From assembly GCA_050694275.1 (NCBI GenBank), contig JBOGXF010000017.1, forward strand, positions 1 through 23,511: a stretch of 23,511 nucleotides of DNA, written 5' to 3'. The notes beneath the pieces were generated by a model. That model saw nothing but the letters and a program-made list of their open reading frames with translations, was not told where the DNA came from and made no database searches. The translations under genes were made by a program, and so were the position numbers. How positions within the stretch are numbered: position 1 is the stretch's first letter; every line of letters begins with the position of its first letter. The stretch comes from JBOGXF01 sp050694275 (GTDB lineage: Bacteria; Actinomycetota; CADDZG01; WHSQ01). Positions 7,480 through 14,216 of this stretch are shown here, in pieces.

Positions 7480-7913
7480 CAGCCCTCGAGCGCTCCCTTC
7501 AGCGCGTGGAGCGCGGCGACGTACGAGTGCGCGCCGAAACCGGCGACGATCCCCCGCGCCGCCTCGGCCGTTACCGAGATCCTCCGCCACGGCTCGCGCG
7601 CGTGGATGTTCGAGAGGTGCACCTCGACCACCGGAAACGGGACCGCGTCGATTGCGTCGGCGATGGCGCGCGACGTGTGCGAATAGGCGGCGGGATTGAC
7701 GAGGGCGCCGTCGGCCCGCCCGACCGCGTCGTTGAGCAGCTCGATGATCGCTCCCTCACGCGCGGTCTGATGGATGTCGAGCTCGATCCCGAGATCGGCC
7801 GCCTCCTTCTGCAGGCGCTCGTTGATCTGATCGAGGGTGTCGCTCCCGTAGATCGACGGGTCGCGCGTCCCGAGCAGGTTCAGGTTGGGGCCGTGTATGA
7901 CCAGTACTCTCAT
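7479..7913 (-). CDS. aroQ: 3-dehydroquinate dehydratase, type II
   Basis: 144 aa, the normal size for the dodecameric type II enzyme. The ATG at 7913 overlaps the aroKB stop as ATGA; the open frame upstream of it is aroKB read in another frame. Motifs are VIHGPNLNLLGTRDPSIYG (with the catalytic Tyr and Arg), HQTAREGAIIELL, LVNPAAYSHTS, and VEVHLSNIHAREPWR with the catalytic His. The enzyme converts 3-dehydroquinate to 3-dehydroshikimate, the step after the AroB half of the neighbouring fusion. It is transcribed in one operon with aroKB and pepP. Confidence 0.96.
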   Translation of the reverse strand: MRVLVIHGPNLNLLGTRDPSIYGSDTLDQINERLQKEAADLGIELDIHQTAREGAIIELLNDAVGRADGALVNPAAYSHTSRAIADAIDAVPFPVVEVHLSNIHAREPWRRISVTAEAARGIVAGFGAHSYVAALHALKGALEG

Positions 7914-9487
7914 GCCATCCTCTTCAACGCTCTCTCGATTGCGTCGCGCGGGGCGGTGATCCCCGCTTCCGGCCGGCCGATCGCGGACAGAAGCACGAAC
8001 CGCACCTCGCCGACGTATTTCTTGTCGTGCTGCCACGCGCCCTCGAGCGCGCCGATGTCCAGCGTCGCCGTGGTCGGGAGGCCCGCCGCCGACAGTGCCC
8101 GACGGTGGAGTTCGACGGCGTCGTCATCGATGTGACCAAGTTCGCGTGCCAGATAGGCGGCCGCCATCATACCGAGCGAGATCGCCTCGCCGTGGCGGAT
8201 CCCTTCGAACCCCGAGGCCTGCTCGAGCGCGTGTCCGAAGGTGTGGCCGTAGTTGAGATGCGCGCGCGCTCCTTCCTCGCGCTCGTCGCCGGCCACCACC
8301 CGTGCCTTGATCGCGGCCGCGCGCGCCACCACCTCGATCAGCAGGTCGGGGACGCGCGCGAACAGCTCGTCGGCCTTCGTTTCGATCACCGTGAGGAGGT
8401 CGGGGGCGGCGATGAGCCCGTATTTGACGACCTCGGCGAGCCCGCTGCGAAACTCCTCGTCGGGGAGTTCCCGGAGTGCATCGACGTCGCAGATCACGCA
8501 CGCCGGCTGGTGGATCGTGCCGACAAGGTTCTTGCCGTGCGTGAGGTTGACCCCGGTCTTGCCCCCGATCGCCGCGTCGACCTGCGCCAGAAGGGTGGTC
8601 GCGACGTTTATCACCGGCATCCCCCGGTGATACGTCGACGCGACGAACCCGGCGAGGTCGCAGATCACTCCCCCGCCGACCGCGACGACCAGGTCGCGGC
8701 GGTGCGCGCCGGCCCGAGCGAGTGCGTCGTAGAGGCCGCCCGCGACCTCGAGCGACTTCGACCGCTCGCCCTCGGGGACCTCGGCGAAGCGGACCCGAAG
8801 CCCGCGCTCCTCGAGCGAGGCCGCGACCGGGTCGGCAAGATGCCGCAGGGTCGGGTGGGTGACGACGACCGCGATCTCTGCGTCGTCGAGGACGGGCGCA
8901 AGCTCTCCCGTGCGCGCCGCGAGCCCGGACCCGATCAGCACCTCGTACGGGTGTCCCGCGATCGGGACCGGGACTGAGCGGTAGGGCGCCTCGTCGGGAG
9001 GCGGCTTCTCTGTCCGTCCGGCGATGTCGTCGGCGATCTCGTCCTCGCTCCGCCCGTCGGTCGCGACCGAGAGGTCGGCGACGCGCCGGTAGACCGGCAG
9101 ACGTTCGGAGAAGAGCGCCTTGGGATCGGAGATGGCGAGCATCGGGCGCCCGGGGTCGGCCCCGATGCGCTTCATCGCCTCGGGGTAGGCGACCTCGAGG
9201 TGCACGACGGTCGCCCACTCGAGCGCGGCGCAGGTCGTCGGGTCGCCGAGCGCGCCCCCGCCGAGGGCGACGACCGCGTCGGGCCCGCTGAGGACCTCGG
9301 CGACGACGTCGCGCTCGATCTCGCGGAAGGCGCTCTCGCCCCCCGATGCGAAGACATCGGCGATGGGGGCTCCGGCGCGATCCTCGATGACCCTGTCGGT
9401 GTCGACGAACGGGAGGCCCACTTTCTGCGCGAGGGCGCGCCCGACCGCGGTCTTCCCCGAGCCCATGAACCCAACAAGAACGATCAT
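7910..9487 (-). CDS. aroKB: Bifunctional shikimate kinase / 3-dehydroquinate synthase (AroK-AroB fusion)
   Basis: 525 aa. Residues 1-165 are shikimate kinase: P-loop GFMGSGKT (6-13), VDTDRVIE, the shikimate-binding FREIERDVV, and VALGGGAL. After a linker (EKPPPDEAPYRSVPV), residues ~175-525 are 3-dehydroquinate synthase: VVAVGGGVICDLAGFVASTYHRG, TTLLAQVDAAIGGKTGVN, GLAEVVKYGLI, LNYGHTFGHALE and IRHGEAISLGM with the zinc ligands. The two halves catalyse steps five and two of the shikimate pathway, so the fusion joins non-consecutive steps. Similar fusions are known in Bifidobacterium. The ATG overlaps the stop of the upstream vapC (ATGA) and has no strong ribosome site of its own, so its translation probably depends on that toxin gene being translated. 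Confidence 0.95.
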   Translation of the reverse strand: MIVLVGFMGSGKTAVGRALAQKVGLPFVDTDRVIEDRAGAPIADVFASGGESAFREIERDVVAEVLSGPDAVVALGGGALGDPTTCAALEWATVVHLEVAYPEAMKRIGADPGRPMLAISDPKALFSERLPVYRRVADLSVATDGRSEDEIADDIAGRTEKPPPDEAPYRSVPVPIAGHPYEVLIGSGLAARTGELAPVLDDAEIAVVVTHPTLRHLADPVAASLEERGLRVRFAEVPEGERSKSLEVAGGLYDALARAGAHRRDLVVAVGGGVICDLAGFVASTYHRGMPVINVATTLLAQVDAAIGGKTGVNLTHGKNLVGTIHQPACVICDVDALRELPDEEFRSGLAEVVKYGLIAAPDLLTVIETKADELFARVPDLLIEVVARAAAIKARVVAGDEREEGARAHLNYGHTFGHALEQASGFEGIRHGEAISLGMMAAAYLARELGHIDDDAVELHRRALSAAGLPTTATLDIGALEGAWQHDKKYVGEVRFVLLSAIGRPEAGITAPRDAIERALKRMA

Positions 9488-9903
9488 CGGTCCAGCAAAG
9501 GAATCACGTTGAGCCCCCGTTGGATGAAGTGTCGATCAAAAGCAAAGGCTTCCGATGCTCCCTCTCGGTCCATCAAGGCGAACGACGTCGCGTCCACGTA
9601 GCTCCACGTCTTGTCTCGATGTGTTTCAAGGATCGACCACGCGTCCTCTTCTATCTCTTCGTCGGCTCGAACGAGTTCGATCGCCGGACTGGCTCGAAAC
9701 CCACGCCCCCATTCAATCGCTTCGCTCCACCCGAGGCGTCTCGTTAGCACCGTGTAGGTCTCGCCAAACACATAGTTCGACGTTAAGAGCCTGACATTCT
9801 CAGACACGAGATCCGCCCGGGCCCGTCGAGCACTTTCATGTTCCCGCTCCGACTCGTTACGCAGCGCGACGAACGCGCTCGTATCGACGAAGACGGCACG
9901 CAC
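9484..9903 (-). CDS. vapC: VapC-type PIN-domain toxin, between aroC and aroKB
   Basis: 139 aa from a GTG start that overlaps the antitoxin stop by one base (TAGTG). PIN motifs are FVDTSAFVAL (Asp7), the Glu in SNYVFGETYTVL, SYVDATSFALM, and the final acidic site in FAFDRHF, so the metal-binding acidic set is complete. VapC toxins are site-specific RNases acting on tRNA or rRNA. The stop codon overlaps the aroKB start (ATGA). By eye its base composition is less GC-rich than aroC and aroKB, consistent with recent arrival. That a toxin cistron is spliced seamlessly into an essential biosynthetic operon is unusual. Confidence 0.88.
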   Translation of the reverse strand: MRAVFVDTSAFVALRNESEREHESARRARADLVSENVRLLTSNYVFGETYTVLTRRLGWSEAIEWGRGFRASPAIELVRADEEIEEDAWSILETHRDKTWSYVDATSFALMDREGASEAFAFDRHFIQRGLNVIPLLDR

Positions 9904-10136
9904 TACCCGTACAGTTCCTCGTCGATCGTCGTCACGCTCGACGGGCTCTTCCCTCGGGCGGGTGGCTCGTCGAACAGATAGCGAATAAAGGGATCGTCGC
10001 CGACGGGCGGCCGCGTGGCGCGCGCCTCATCGACCAGGCGGCGGATGACCCCTGCGATGCTCCCGTCGCGCCGGGCCTGCTGTTTGAGCCAGCGGTATTG
10101 GTCGTCTTCCAGAGTGATCTGCGTGCGGCGTGTCAT
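9903..10136 (-). CDS. vapB: VapB-type ribbon-helix-helix antitoxin, partner of the toxin before aroKB
   Basis: 77 aa from the ATG at 10136; two further in-frame ATGs at 10148-10151 would add five residues (MMYYI) inside the operator. TRRTQITLEDDQYRWLKQQA is the DNA-binding strand and first helix of the ribbon-helix-helix fold, followed by IAGVIRRLVDEAR. The acidic tail, ending TIDEELYG, should bind the toxin. There is no Shine-Dalgarno sequence. A TATGAT -10 box at 10147-10152 would place the RNA start a few bases from the ATG, so the mRNA is near-leaderless. It starts 21 bases after the aroC stop. Confidence 0.85.
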   Translation of the reverse strand: MTRRTQITLEDDQYRWLKQQARRDGSIAGVIRRLVDEARATRPPVGDDPFIRYLFDEPPARGKSPSSVTTIDEELYG

Positions 10137-10152
10137 GATGTAATACATCATA
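10135..10152 (-). promoter_or_regulatory. vapBC operator and -10 box between aroC and vapB
   Basis: ATGATGTA-A-TACATCAT (10135-10151) is a perfect palindrome around one central base. It overlaps both the vapB start codon and a TATGAT -10 box (minus strand, 10152-10147). Antitoxin binding here would shut the internal promoter. No matching -35 box is apparent. The promoter would also feed aroKB, aroQ and pepP downstream. Confidence 0.55.
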
Positions 10153-10157
10153 CAGCA

Positions 10158-11315
10158 CTAGGGGCGCCGGCGCTCGATCCGATCTCGGTAGCGGGCGACC
10201 GTTTCCTTGAGGTCGTCGAGCGTGTCGCCGCCGAACTGCTCGAGGATCGCGTCGGCGAGCACGAGGGCGACGACCGCCTCGCAGACGACCCCGGCGGCCG
10301 GGACCGCGCACACGTCGGTTCGCTCCTGAAACGCCTCGGTGGGCTCGCCGGAGGCGAGATCGACGCTTCGCAGGCGCTTCTTCAGGGTCGACAGCGGCTT
10401 CATCGCGGCCCGCAGACGGAGCGTGTCGCCGATCGTCATGCCCCCCTCGGTCCCCCCCGCCCGATCGGTGGCGCGGCCGAGATCGGGCTCGATCTCGTCG
10501 TGCGCCTGCGACCCGCGCCGGGCGGCGAGGTCGAACCCGTCGCCGACCTCGACCCCCTTGATCGCGGGGACCGCCATCAGCGCCCCGGCGAGGCGGCCGT
10601 CGACCTTGCGGTCCCAATGGACGTGGCTTCCGAGCCCGGTCGGGAGGCCAAACGCGATGACCTCGATGACGCCCCCGAGCGAGTCGCCCTCGGCCCCGGC
10701 CGCGTCGATCGCCGCGACCATCGCGTCCGAGGTGGCGGCGTGAAAGCACCGCACCGCGGACGAGTCGATCGCCTCGAGGTCGTCGGGGCCGGGCCGGGGG
10801 GCGTCGGCGGGGACCGCTGCGTCGCCGATGCGCACGATGTGCGAGATCACCGAGATGCCAACCTGGCCGAGGAGCGCCTTGGCGAGCGCCGCGAGCGCGG
10901 TCCGGGCCGCGGTCTCGCGCGCGCTCGCGCGCTCGAGCACGTTGCGGGCGTCGGTGAAGCCGTACTTGAGCATGCCGGGGAGATCGGCGTGGCCGGGCCG
11001 CGGCCGGGTGAGCTCCCGTCCGCCGACCTCGCCCTCGGCGGGCATGACGTGGGCCCACTTCTCCCACTCGCTGTTCGCGATCGTGATCGCGACCGGGCTC
11101 CCGAGCGTGAGGCCGCCCCGGACCCCGGCGACGACGTCGAGCCGATCGGCCTCGATCTTCATGCGGGGGCCGCGCCCGTAGCCGTGGCGCCGGCGGGTGA
11201 GCTCGTCGGCGATCGCCTTGACCGACACCGGGAGCCCGGCGGGGAGGCCCTCGAGGATCGCCACGAGCGCGCGCCCGTGCGACTCCCCTGCGGTGAGGTA
11301 TTTCAGTCTGCCCAT
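10158..11315 (-). CDS. aroC: Chorismate synthase
   Basis: 385 aa from the ATG at 11315, where the family sequence begins (GRLKYLTAGESHG); the open frame upstream of that belongs to vapC in another frame. Conserved blocks are GESHGRALVAILEGLPAG, the Arg-rich RRRHGYGRGPRMKIE, RPGHADLPGMLKYGF, DARNVLERASARETAART, and GGTEGGMTIGD that binds FMN and substrate. It makes chorismate from EPSP, the last step of the shikimate pathway, using reduced FMN. The start lies four bases after the stop of an upstream vapC. The sequence around it is a perfect palindrome (CCATAGATCTATGG, 11312-11325). The aroC gene is flanked by TA genes on both sides. Confidence 0.96.
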   Translation of the reverse strand: MGRLKYLTAGESHGRALVAILEGLPAGLPVSVKAIADELTRRRHGYGRGPRMKIEADRLDVVAGVRGGLTLGSPVAITIANSEWEKWAHVMPAEGEVGGRELTRPRPGHADLPGMLKYGFTDARNVLERASARETAARTALAALAKALLGQVGISVISHIVRIGDAAVPADAPRPGPDDLEAIDSSAVRCFHAATSDAMVAAIDAAGAEGDSLGGVIEVIAFGLPTGLGSHVHWDRKVDGRLAGALMAVPAIKGVEVGDGFDLAARRGSQAHDEIEPDLGRATDRAGGTEGGMTIGDTLRLRAAMKPLSTLKKRLRSVDLASGEPTEAFQERTDVCAVPAAGVVCEAVVALVLADAILEQFGGDTLDDLKETVARYRDRIERRRP

Positions 11316-11319
11316 AGAT

Positions 11320-11748
11320 CTATGGCCCCGCTCCAGACGGGAGTAACTCAAACGCGTCGCCGTGCTGTGGCCGCACCACCCCAAAATGACGGCGATCGAG
11401 CGTCACGATCCTGAGTTCACCGAGCCTTTCCGCGACTGCGACCACCGAAGCGTCGACGAGCCCCAGACCGAGATCCGCGTATGTCCGGCACAGGGTACGG
11501 ATCCGAGTGTAGTCAGGCGGCCCAAGCTCCTCGACATCGAATTCCCCCGCCTCGACTGCGCCAAGAAACTGGTCGACGGCCCTTGCGCCCAATCTCGCCG
11601 ACGTCAACCATTCCACCTCCACTACCACAGGAGCGGGAATGACCAGCGATTCCGCCGGCCTTTCGAGCAACTGTGCGCAGGCGTCATGATCATCGTCATC
11701 GCGATCCATGACCGCGTAAAGAGGGCCGGTGTCGCAGATCAGCGCCAT
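11320..11748 (-). CDS. vapC: VapC-type PIN-domain toxin upstream of aroC
   Basis: 142 aa. PIN motifs are ALICDTGPLYAVMDRDDDDH (Asp6), PAPVVVEVEWL with its Glu, GLVDASVVAVAERL, and IVTLDRRHFGVV. This set matches the subgroup of PIN toxins whose fourth acidic residue lies in LDRRHF, and it is complete. The start overlaps the antitoxin by ten bases (11739-11748). The stop TAG is four bases before the aroC start, so transcription of the TA pair must continue into aroC unless stopped by a signal not visible here. The predicted activity is cleavage of tRNA or rRNA. Confidence 0.88.
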   Translation of the reverse strand: MALICDTGPLYAVMDRDDDDHDACAQLLERPAESLVIPAPVVVEVEWLTSARLGARAVDQFLGAVEAGEFDVEELGPPDYTRIRTLCRTYADLGLGLVDASVVAVAERLGELRIVTLDRRHFGVVRPQHGDAFELLPSGAGP

Positions 11749-11963
11749 GAGCGGGGTTCGAAACTCATGTCACCAGATCGCCGGGCCGTGTCCCGGTGCC
11801 CCGACGCCCCGATCCCAACAAGGCTCAGACGTTTTGGCTTGTGCCGGACCCGCAGTTCAAGCCCCTGGCGGATGACCTCGGCCAGGGGTACACCTTCTCG
11901 GCGCGCGACCGCGCGCGCCCGCTCGAGCAGTTTCTCGTCGACCATGATGGTGGTTCGCTTCAT
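11739..11963 (-). CDS. vapB: VapB-type antitoxin (ribbon-helix-helix) upstream of aroC
   Basis: 74 aa from the ATG at 11963; an ATG five codons upstream lies in the operator and is less likely. MKRTTIMVDEKLLERARAVA followed by EGVPLAEVIRQGLELRV is a ribbon-helix-helix DNA-binding fold. A basic C-terminal tail (HKPKRLSL) precedes the toxin overlap. No good ribosome site is present: GGTGG lies only two bases away. The gene is probably autoregulated through the palindrome just upstream. Confidence 0.84.
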   Translation of the reverse strand: MKRTTIMVDEKLLERARAVARREGVPLAEVIRQGLELRVRHKPKRLSLVGIGASGHRDTARRSGDMSFEPRSWR

Positions 11964-11967
11964 GCCA

Positions 11968-11983
11968 CCATTATGCATTATGG
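11968..11983 (-). promoter_or_regulatory. Palindromic operator of the aroC-proximal vapBC
   Basis: CCATTATGCATTATGG (one mismatched pair) ends five bases before the vapB ATG. On the minus strand it contains two CATAAT words (11982-11977 and 11975-11970) that could serve as -10 boxes. The arrangement, with the operator over the -10 and next to the start, is typical of autoregulated VapBC operons. Confidence 0.5.
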
Positions 11984-12017
11984 CGAGATGGATGAAAAGT
12001 CTGGTCGGAGCTCGGGA

Positions 12018-12062
12018 TCACAAGATCAGCAGGAGATTCCACGACCGGTCCAAGACGATCAA
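12018..12062 (-). pseudogene. 14-codon remnant of a PIN-type toxin after the orphan antitoxin
   Basis: A TTG overlapping the antitoxin stop (TTGA, the same spacing as a working TA pair) opens MIVLDRSWNLLLIL and then meets TGA at 12018-12020. The MIVLD(T)S opening is how VapC toxins begin, with the first catalytic Asp at residue 5. The rest of the PIN domain is missing in all frames before the next antitoxin. The call rests on 14 residues plus position, so it is tentative. Confidence 0.4.
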
Positions 12063-12286
12063 TCCTCGCCAAATCCTTCCCTGAGGATCTCATCAACCCT
12101 GTCGGCAAGGTCGCCTTGACCGCTTGAGAACAGAGGCAAGGTGGGGCGAGGCCGACGCTCCCGCTCATCGAGGGAGGCGGCGACAGCCTCACGAATGATG
12201 TCCGACTCCGACCGCTCCTCCGCTGCTGCGACCCGCGCGAGGCGGGCCTTGAGATCTTCCGGGAAGTAGACGGTGATTTTCTTCAT
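12059..12286 (-). CDS. Orphan ribbon-helix-helix (CopG/VapB-like) antitoxin
   Basis: 75 aa. KKITVYFPEDLKARLARVAA and ERSESDIIREAVAASLDERE form a clear ribbon-helix-helix domain. The C-terminal half (LPLFSSGQGDLADRVDEILR) looks like the toxin-binding tail of VapB proteins paired with PIN toxins. No intact toxin follows, only a 14-codon remnant. It could now work as an antidote to invading toxins or as a plain repressor. It follows the pilP-like gene by 38 bases on the same strand, so it may be read from the pilus operon. Confidence 0.8.
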   Translation of the reverse strand: MKKITVYFPEDLKARLARVAAAEERSESDIIREAVAASLDERERRPRPTLPLFSSGQGDLADRVDEILREGFGED

Positions 12287-12324
12287 GCCATGCTGACGCT
12301 ACCGAAAAGCGGCACGCGCGCGGC

Positions 12325-12903
12325 CTACTTGATGATCTCTTCGCCCTCGCAGATCGTGAACTGGTCGTCGCCGAAGAGCATCGTGGCGCAGTCGCCCGAC
12401 AGCGACAGGAGCTGGAAGCTGTCGGCGAAGGTCTCGCCCTCCTCGACGGTGAAGACGGTCCCGTCGACCTGGACCTGGGCCCTCTGCTCGCCGTTGTTGG
12501 CGGTGAAGACGTCGACCACCCGGACGCGGTGGCCGCCGACGGTCTCGGTCCCGTTCCCGCCGGTGGTGGTCGTTCCTGTGGTCTTGCCGCCCTCGGCCGA
12601 CCCCAGGGTCTCGCCGCCACCGCCGCCGCCCGGCTCGACGAGGGGATCGAACGGATCCTTGGACGCGAACACCTCGAAGGTCTCGACCCGGCCGCGCCTG
12701 CGGTTGGACTGGGCGACGTCCTCGGTCGGCTCCGGCTCGGGGGTGGTAACGGCCACAGGGGGCGCCACCGCGGGCTCCTCGTCGTCGCCGCGCAGGAACG
12801 CGAACCACAGCACGGCGAGCAGGGCGAGAAGACCGACGACCACGAGCGCGAGCTGTGCGCCGGTGAGGCCGCTTCTGCCGGTGTCTTCGGGTGTCGTCGC
12901 CAT
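12325..12903 (-). CDS. PilP-like type IV pilus assembly protein
   Basis: 192 aa. The ATG at 12903 follows AGGAG. One membrane segment lies at about residues 16-37 (QLALVVVGLLALLAVLWFAF). It is followed by an acidic/proline linker, a low-complexity Gly/Thr stretch (GGGGGGETLG ... TTGTTTTGGNGTE) and a compact beta-rich C-terminal domain (RVRVVDVFTANNGEQRAQVQ to the end). That domain has two Cys (GDCATML and FTICEGE). Position directly after pilO and this topology match the pilP slot of pilMNOP operons. Sequence similarity to lipoprotein PilP is weak: there is no lipobox and no secretin gene is visible, so the symbol is left blank. It probably joins the PilN-PilO membrane complex on the outer face. 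Confidence 0.62.
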   Translation of the reverse strand: MATTPEDTGRSGLTGAQLALVVVGLLALLAVLWFAFLRGDDEEPAVAPPVAVTTPEPEPTEDVAQSNRRRGRVETFEVFASKDPFDPLVEPGGGGGGETLGSAEGGKTTGTTTTGGNGTETVGGHRVRVVDVFTANNGEQRAQVQVDGTVFTVEEGETFADSFQLLSLSGDCATMLFGDDQFTICEGEEIIK

Positions 12904-12912
12904 GATCGTCTC

Positions 12913-13572
12913 CTAGCCCTCCGGTGAGGGACTCGGGCTCTCGGTCGGGGTCGGGGTCGGGGTTGCTCCGGGGGCCGGGGCCGTGGTGGTGGTCCCCGCT
13001 GCGCCGGGCGGGAGCTCGAAGAAGATCCGAGCGGTCATATTCATCTCGGTGCGGCCTCTCTCGGCGACCTGCTCCTCGTCGGTGACGCCGGTGATCGCCA
13101 TGACGTCGATCCGCAGCGCCCGGTCGAGGTCGTAGAGGCGCCGCACGAAGTCCTGGACCGGGAAGTAGCCGCCCTGGGCCCGGATCACGACCCGGATCTC
13201 GGCGAGCGTCGCGCCCTCGGGCGGGACGTCGGGCGGGACGTCGGGGAGCTCGGGGGTGATCTGGACAAAGCCGACCCCGGAGCTGTTCGCCGCCTCCTGG
13301 ACCTGGAAGATGAAGTTCGGGACCTGGTCGTCCTGCGGCACGAAGCGGCGGATGGTCTCGAGCTCGGCCTGCAGCTCGGCCGCGTTGGCCTGGAGCTCCT
13401 GCAACCGGGCGAGCTCGCCTCGGAGCTCGAGCTCACGGTTCTCCTCTTGCTCGATCTGGGCGTTGACGTCGGAAAGCTCGTTCTGGCGGTTCCTCACGAA
13501 CAGGAAGAAGAACGCCACCAGGACCAGCACCACGACGACGGATGTCAGGATGATGCGTGCGCGTCCGCTCAT
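12913..13572 (-). CDS. pilO: Type IV pilus inner-membrane platform protein PilO
   Basis: 219 aa. One transmembrane helix (about residues 7-26), a coiled coil (about 28-75, QNELSDVNAQIEQEENRELE and on) and the ferredoxin-like PilO core (FVPQDDQVPNFIFQVQEAAN, LAEIRVVIRAQGGYFPVQDF). PilO pairs with PilN through the coiled coils to build the alignment complex between the ATPase/PilC platform and the exterior. The last ~27 residues are an extra Thr/Pro/Ser tail (TTTTAPAPGA, then TPTPTPTESPSPSPEG), not part of the family core, which may thread through the cell wall. The start overlaps the pilN stop (ATGA). Confidence 0.9.
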   Translation of the reverse strand: MSGRARIILTSVVVVLVLVAFFFLFVRNRQNELSDVNAQIEQEENRELELRGELARLQELQANAAELQAELETIRRFVPQDDQVPNFIFQVQEAANSSGVGFVQITPELPDVPPDVPPEGATLAEIRVVIRAQGGYFPVQDFVRRLYDLDRALRIDVMAITGVTDEEQVAERGRTEMNMTARIFFELPPGAAGTTTTAPAPGATPTPTPTESPSPSPEG

Positions 13573-14216
13573 TCGAACTCTCCCTGGAATCGTTCGCTGG
13601 CGGCCCGGTTGTTCATCTCGATCGTGTTGGTGAAGGTGAAGGTCGTTACCTCTCCGATCTCCGACTCGCTGGCGTCGTTGAGGAAGATCGCCTCGAACTC
13701 CCGCACCGTGCCGAGTCGGATGAGCCAGCGCGCGACGCCCGGCATCGACAGCGAGTTGCCGTTGAACGAGATCCGGGCGAACGCCTCGTCCTGGCTGAGC
13801 TGCACCGGCGCGGTCTCGGTCCCGACCGGGGACGCCCCCTCGGTCACTCCCGCCGACGCCTGCATGTCGGTGAGCCAGATCTCGCCGGGAAGCACCATGG
13901 CGATCTCGGTCATGATCGAAGGCCAGTCGACGTCGCCGGCCATCACCGACTGCAGCGCGGTGCGCTTGGCCGTGACCTCGGCGTCGAGATCGGCGAAGCG
14001 CTGAAGCTCGGCGATCTGTTGCTCGAGCTGGGCATTACGCGCCTGGACCGCGGCGAGCTCGTCCTCTGCATCGGAGATCTGAAAGCCCAACAGCAACCAC
14101 CACACGAACAGCAACGCGAGCACAACGATCCCGGCGACGATGATGATCCCGCGGGTACGCCGTTCGCGCTGCCGCTCGAGGTAGGTTGCCGGAAGAAGCT
14201 CGATGCGCCGCATCAT
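13569..14216 (-). CDS. pilN: Type IV pilus assembly protein PilN
   Basis: 215 aa. The start overlaps the pilM stop (ATGA); a second ATG follows at once. The cytoplasmic N-terminus carries IELLPATY (residues 5-12), the counterpart of the INLLP peptide that PilN inserts into a groove of PilM. A membrane helix spans about 23-45, a coiled coil about 46-85, then a PilN core beginning WPSIMTEIAMVLPGEIWLTD. It links cytoplasmic PilM to the PilO partner outside. The gene order pilM-pilN-pilO-pilP and the overlapping codons indicate one transcript. Confidence 0.92.
   Translation of the reverse strand: MMRRIELLPATYLERQRERRTRGIIIVAGIVVLALLFVWWLLLGFQISDAEDELAAVQARNAQLEQQIAELQRFADLDAEVTAKRTALQSVMAGDVDWPSIMTEIAMVLPGEIWLTDMQASAGVTEGASPVGTETAPVQLSQDEAFARISFNGNSLSMPGVARWLIRLGTVREFEAIFLNDASESEIGEVTTFTFTNTIEMNNRAASERFQGEFE

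Noticed and set aside
6403..7590. Longer start for pepP (37 extra codons)
   Set aside because: The extra part overlaps aroQ, is Arg-rich without similarity, and the ATG at 7479 is coupled to the aroQ stop.
6568..7686. Long + strand open frame over pepP and aroQ
   Set aside because: It is the antisense shadow of high-GC genes. The minus-strand frames carry all known motifs, and the + strand product has no recognisable domain.
10098..11414. 438-codon + strand open frame over aroC
   Set aside because: Same reason: antisense of chorismate synthase. The Asp/Arg/Gly-rich product is typical of shadow translation.
12287..12324. Terminator between the pilP-like gene and the orphan antitoxin
   Set aside because: GC-rich with a T4 on the minus strand, but only a three-base stem can be formed.
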